Origin: Clostridia bacterium
GTDB taxonomy: Bacteria; Bacillota_A; Clostridia; Oscillospirales; Acutalibacteraceae
DNA length: 22,566 nucleotides
Direction: 5' to 3'
Assembly: GCA_017397065.1 (NCBI GenBank)
Contig: JAFQKE010000012.1
Span: 1-22,566 of the forward strand
Position 1 is the first letter of the stretch; each line of letters opens with the position of its first letter. The notes below the pieces were generated by a model, which saw only the letters and a program-made list of their open reading frames with translations, had not been told where the DNA came from and did not search any database. The position numbers were made by a program, and so were the translations under genes. Positions 22,271 through 22,566 of this stretch are shown piece by piece.

Positions 22271-22566
22271 TTACTTATTTGCTGAGTAAAGAACTTGAGA
22301 AGCACCGTTTTCAAGCCACTGAAGCACATCGTATTCAAACTTACCGCCGTTGATCGTCAAAGCGGGAGCATCGCCCTTATAACCGCTGCCGATGGAAACT
22401 GTACCGCCAAGGAACTCACCGCCGTTAATGGTGATAGAGGTGTTGGTGTGGCTGTTGCCATAGGAATAGGTATACATAACGTTGTTATCCGCAGAGGTAG
22501 CCTTGGTGGTCTCAAAGGTACCGCCGTTGATGACTACGTCGATGGTAGGAGCAACGGATGCATTGG
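22271..22566 (-). CDS. C-terminal part of an INGG-repeat beta-helix surface protein (start beyond window)
   Basis: The frame is open from the right edge to TAA at 22273-22271, giving 98 codons of the C-terminus; the start lies outside the window. Three repeats are visible: VVINGGTF, ITINGGEF and LTINGGKF, each followed by polar residues, spaced about 25-35 residues. An ending with WLENGASQVLYSANK follows. INGGxF repeats are characteristic of right-handed parallel beta-helix surface proteins of Clostridia, often adhesins or polysaccharide-binding proteins. No sortase signal or membrane helix follows, so this chain ends in the repeat domain. Base composition is richer in G+C here than in the genes downstream. 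It is followed by two hairpins and then the TasA-like operon, with which it may be co-transcribed. Function unknown. Confidence 0.75.
   Translation of the reverse strand, partial: NASVAPTIDVVINGGTFETTKATSADNNVMYTYSYGNSHTNTSITINGGEFLGGTVSIGSGYKGDAPALTINGGKFEYDVLQWLENGASQVLYSANK

Overview
The window looks like chromosomal DNA of a low-GC, Gram-positive anaerobe of the class Clostridia, most likely a gut Oscillospiraceae/Ruminococcaceae-type bacterium. The basis is lipobox signal peptides, sortase-type C-termini (NPSTG, PPQTG), TATAAT promoters, strong AGGAGG ribosome binding sites, SipW/TasA-type exported proteins, and abundant short palindromic intergenic repeats. Nearly every gene is on the minus strand, so gene order reads right to left.

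Left end (1-2600): a truncated lipoprotein gene is divergent from a small XRE regulator gene. Its near-perfect sigma-A promoter is overlaid by two copies of a dyad operator. Next come a second small lipoprotein, an array of covarying hairpins joined by a constant ATGTAATC linker, an initiator tRNA (fMet) with its own promoter and terminator, and a GtrA-like membrane protein.

2600-3730: a probable toxin/immunity pair, with a Cys-rich MuF-type linker plus a DUF6883-like domain followed by a DUF4926-like partner. It is flanked by a 48-bp direct repeat of the end of the neighbouring acyltransferase-like gene.

3730-18810: a carbohydrate-use region. Its core is three paralogous, apparently uncharacterised TIM-barrel glycosidase-like proteins. 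Two are cytoplasmic and one is a surface lipoprotein with a very acidic stalk. The lipoprotein gene overlaps, by one base, the gene for a 1660-residue wall-anchored protein made of about eight beta-sandwich, carbohydrate-binding-like modules. A DUF5596/GNAT-like acyltransferase lies downstream and a GH2 beta-galactosidase gene, split by a C7 homopolymer frameshift, lies upstream. A plausible scheme is capture and cleavage of a glycan at the surface, then intracellular processing by the two cytoplasmic paralogues and the GH2 enzyme. Substrate and transporter cannot be told from this window.

18950-22566: an operon of three TasA/CalY-like proteins with SipW-type signal peptides, a PPQTG wall-anchored protein and a small double-CxxC protein, preceded by the C-terminus of an INGG-repeat beta-helix protein. 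Three of these genes start at GTG or TTG. Neither SipW peptidase nor sortase is in the window.

Intergenic DNA carries at least three families of structured repeats: the ATGTAATC-linked hairpins, asymmetric GTAGGG...CCGnAAAAAA palindromes with changing stems, and a MITE with 20-bp terminal inverted repeats, present once at about 278 bp and once collapsed to 45 bp.
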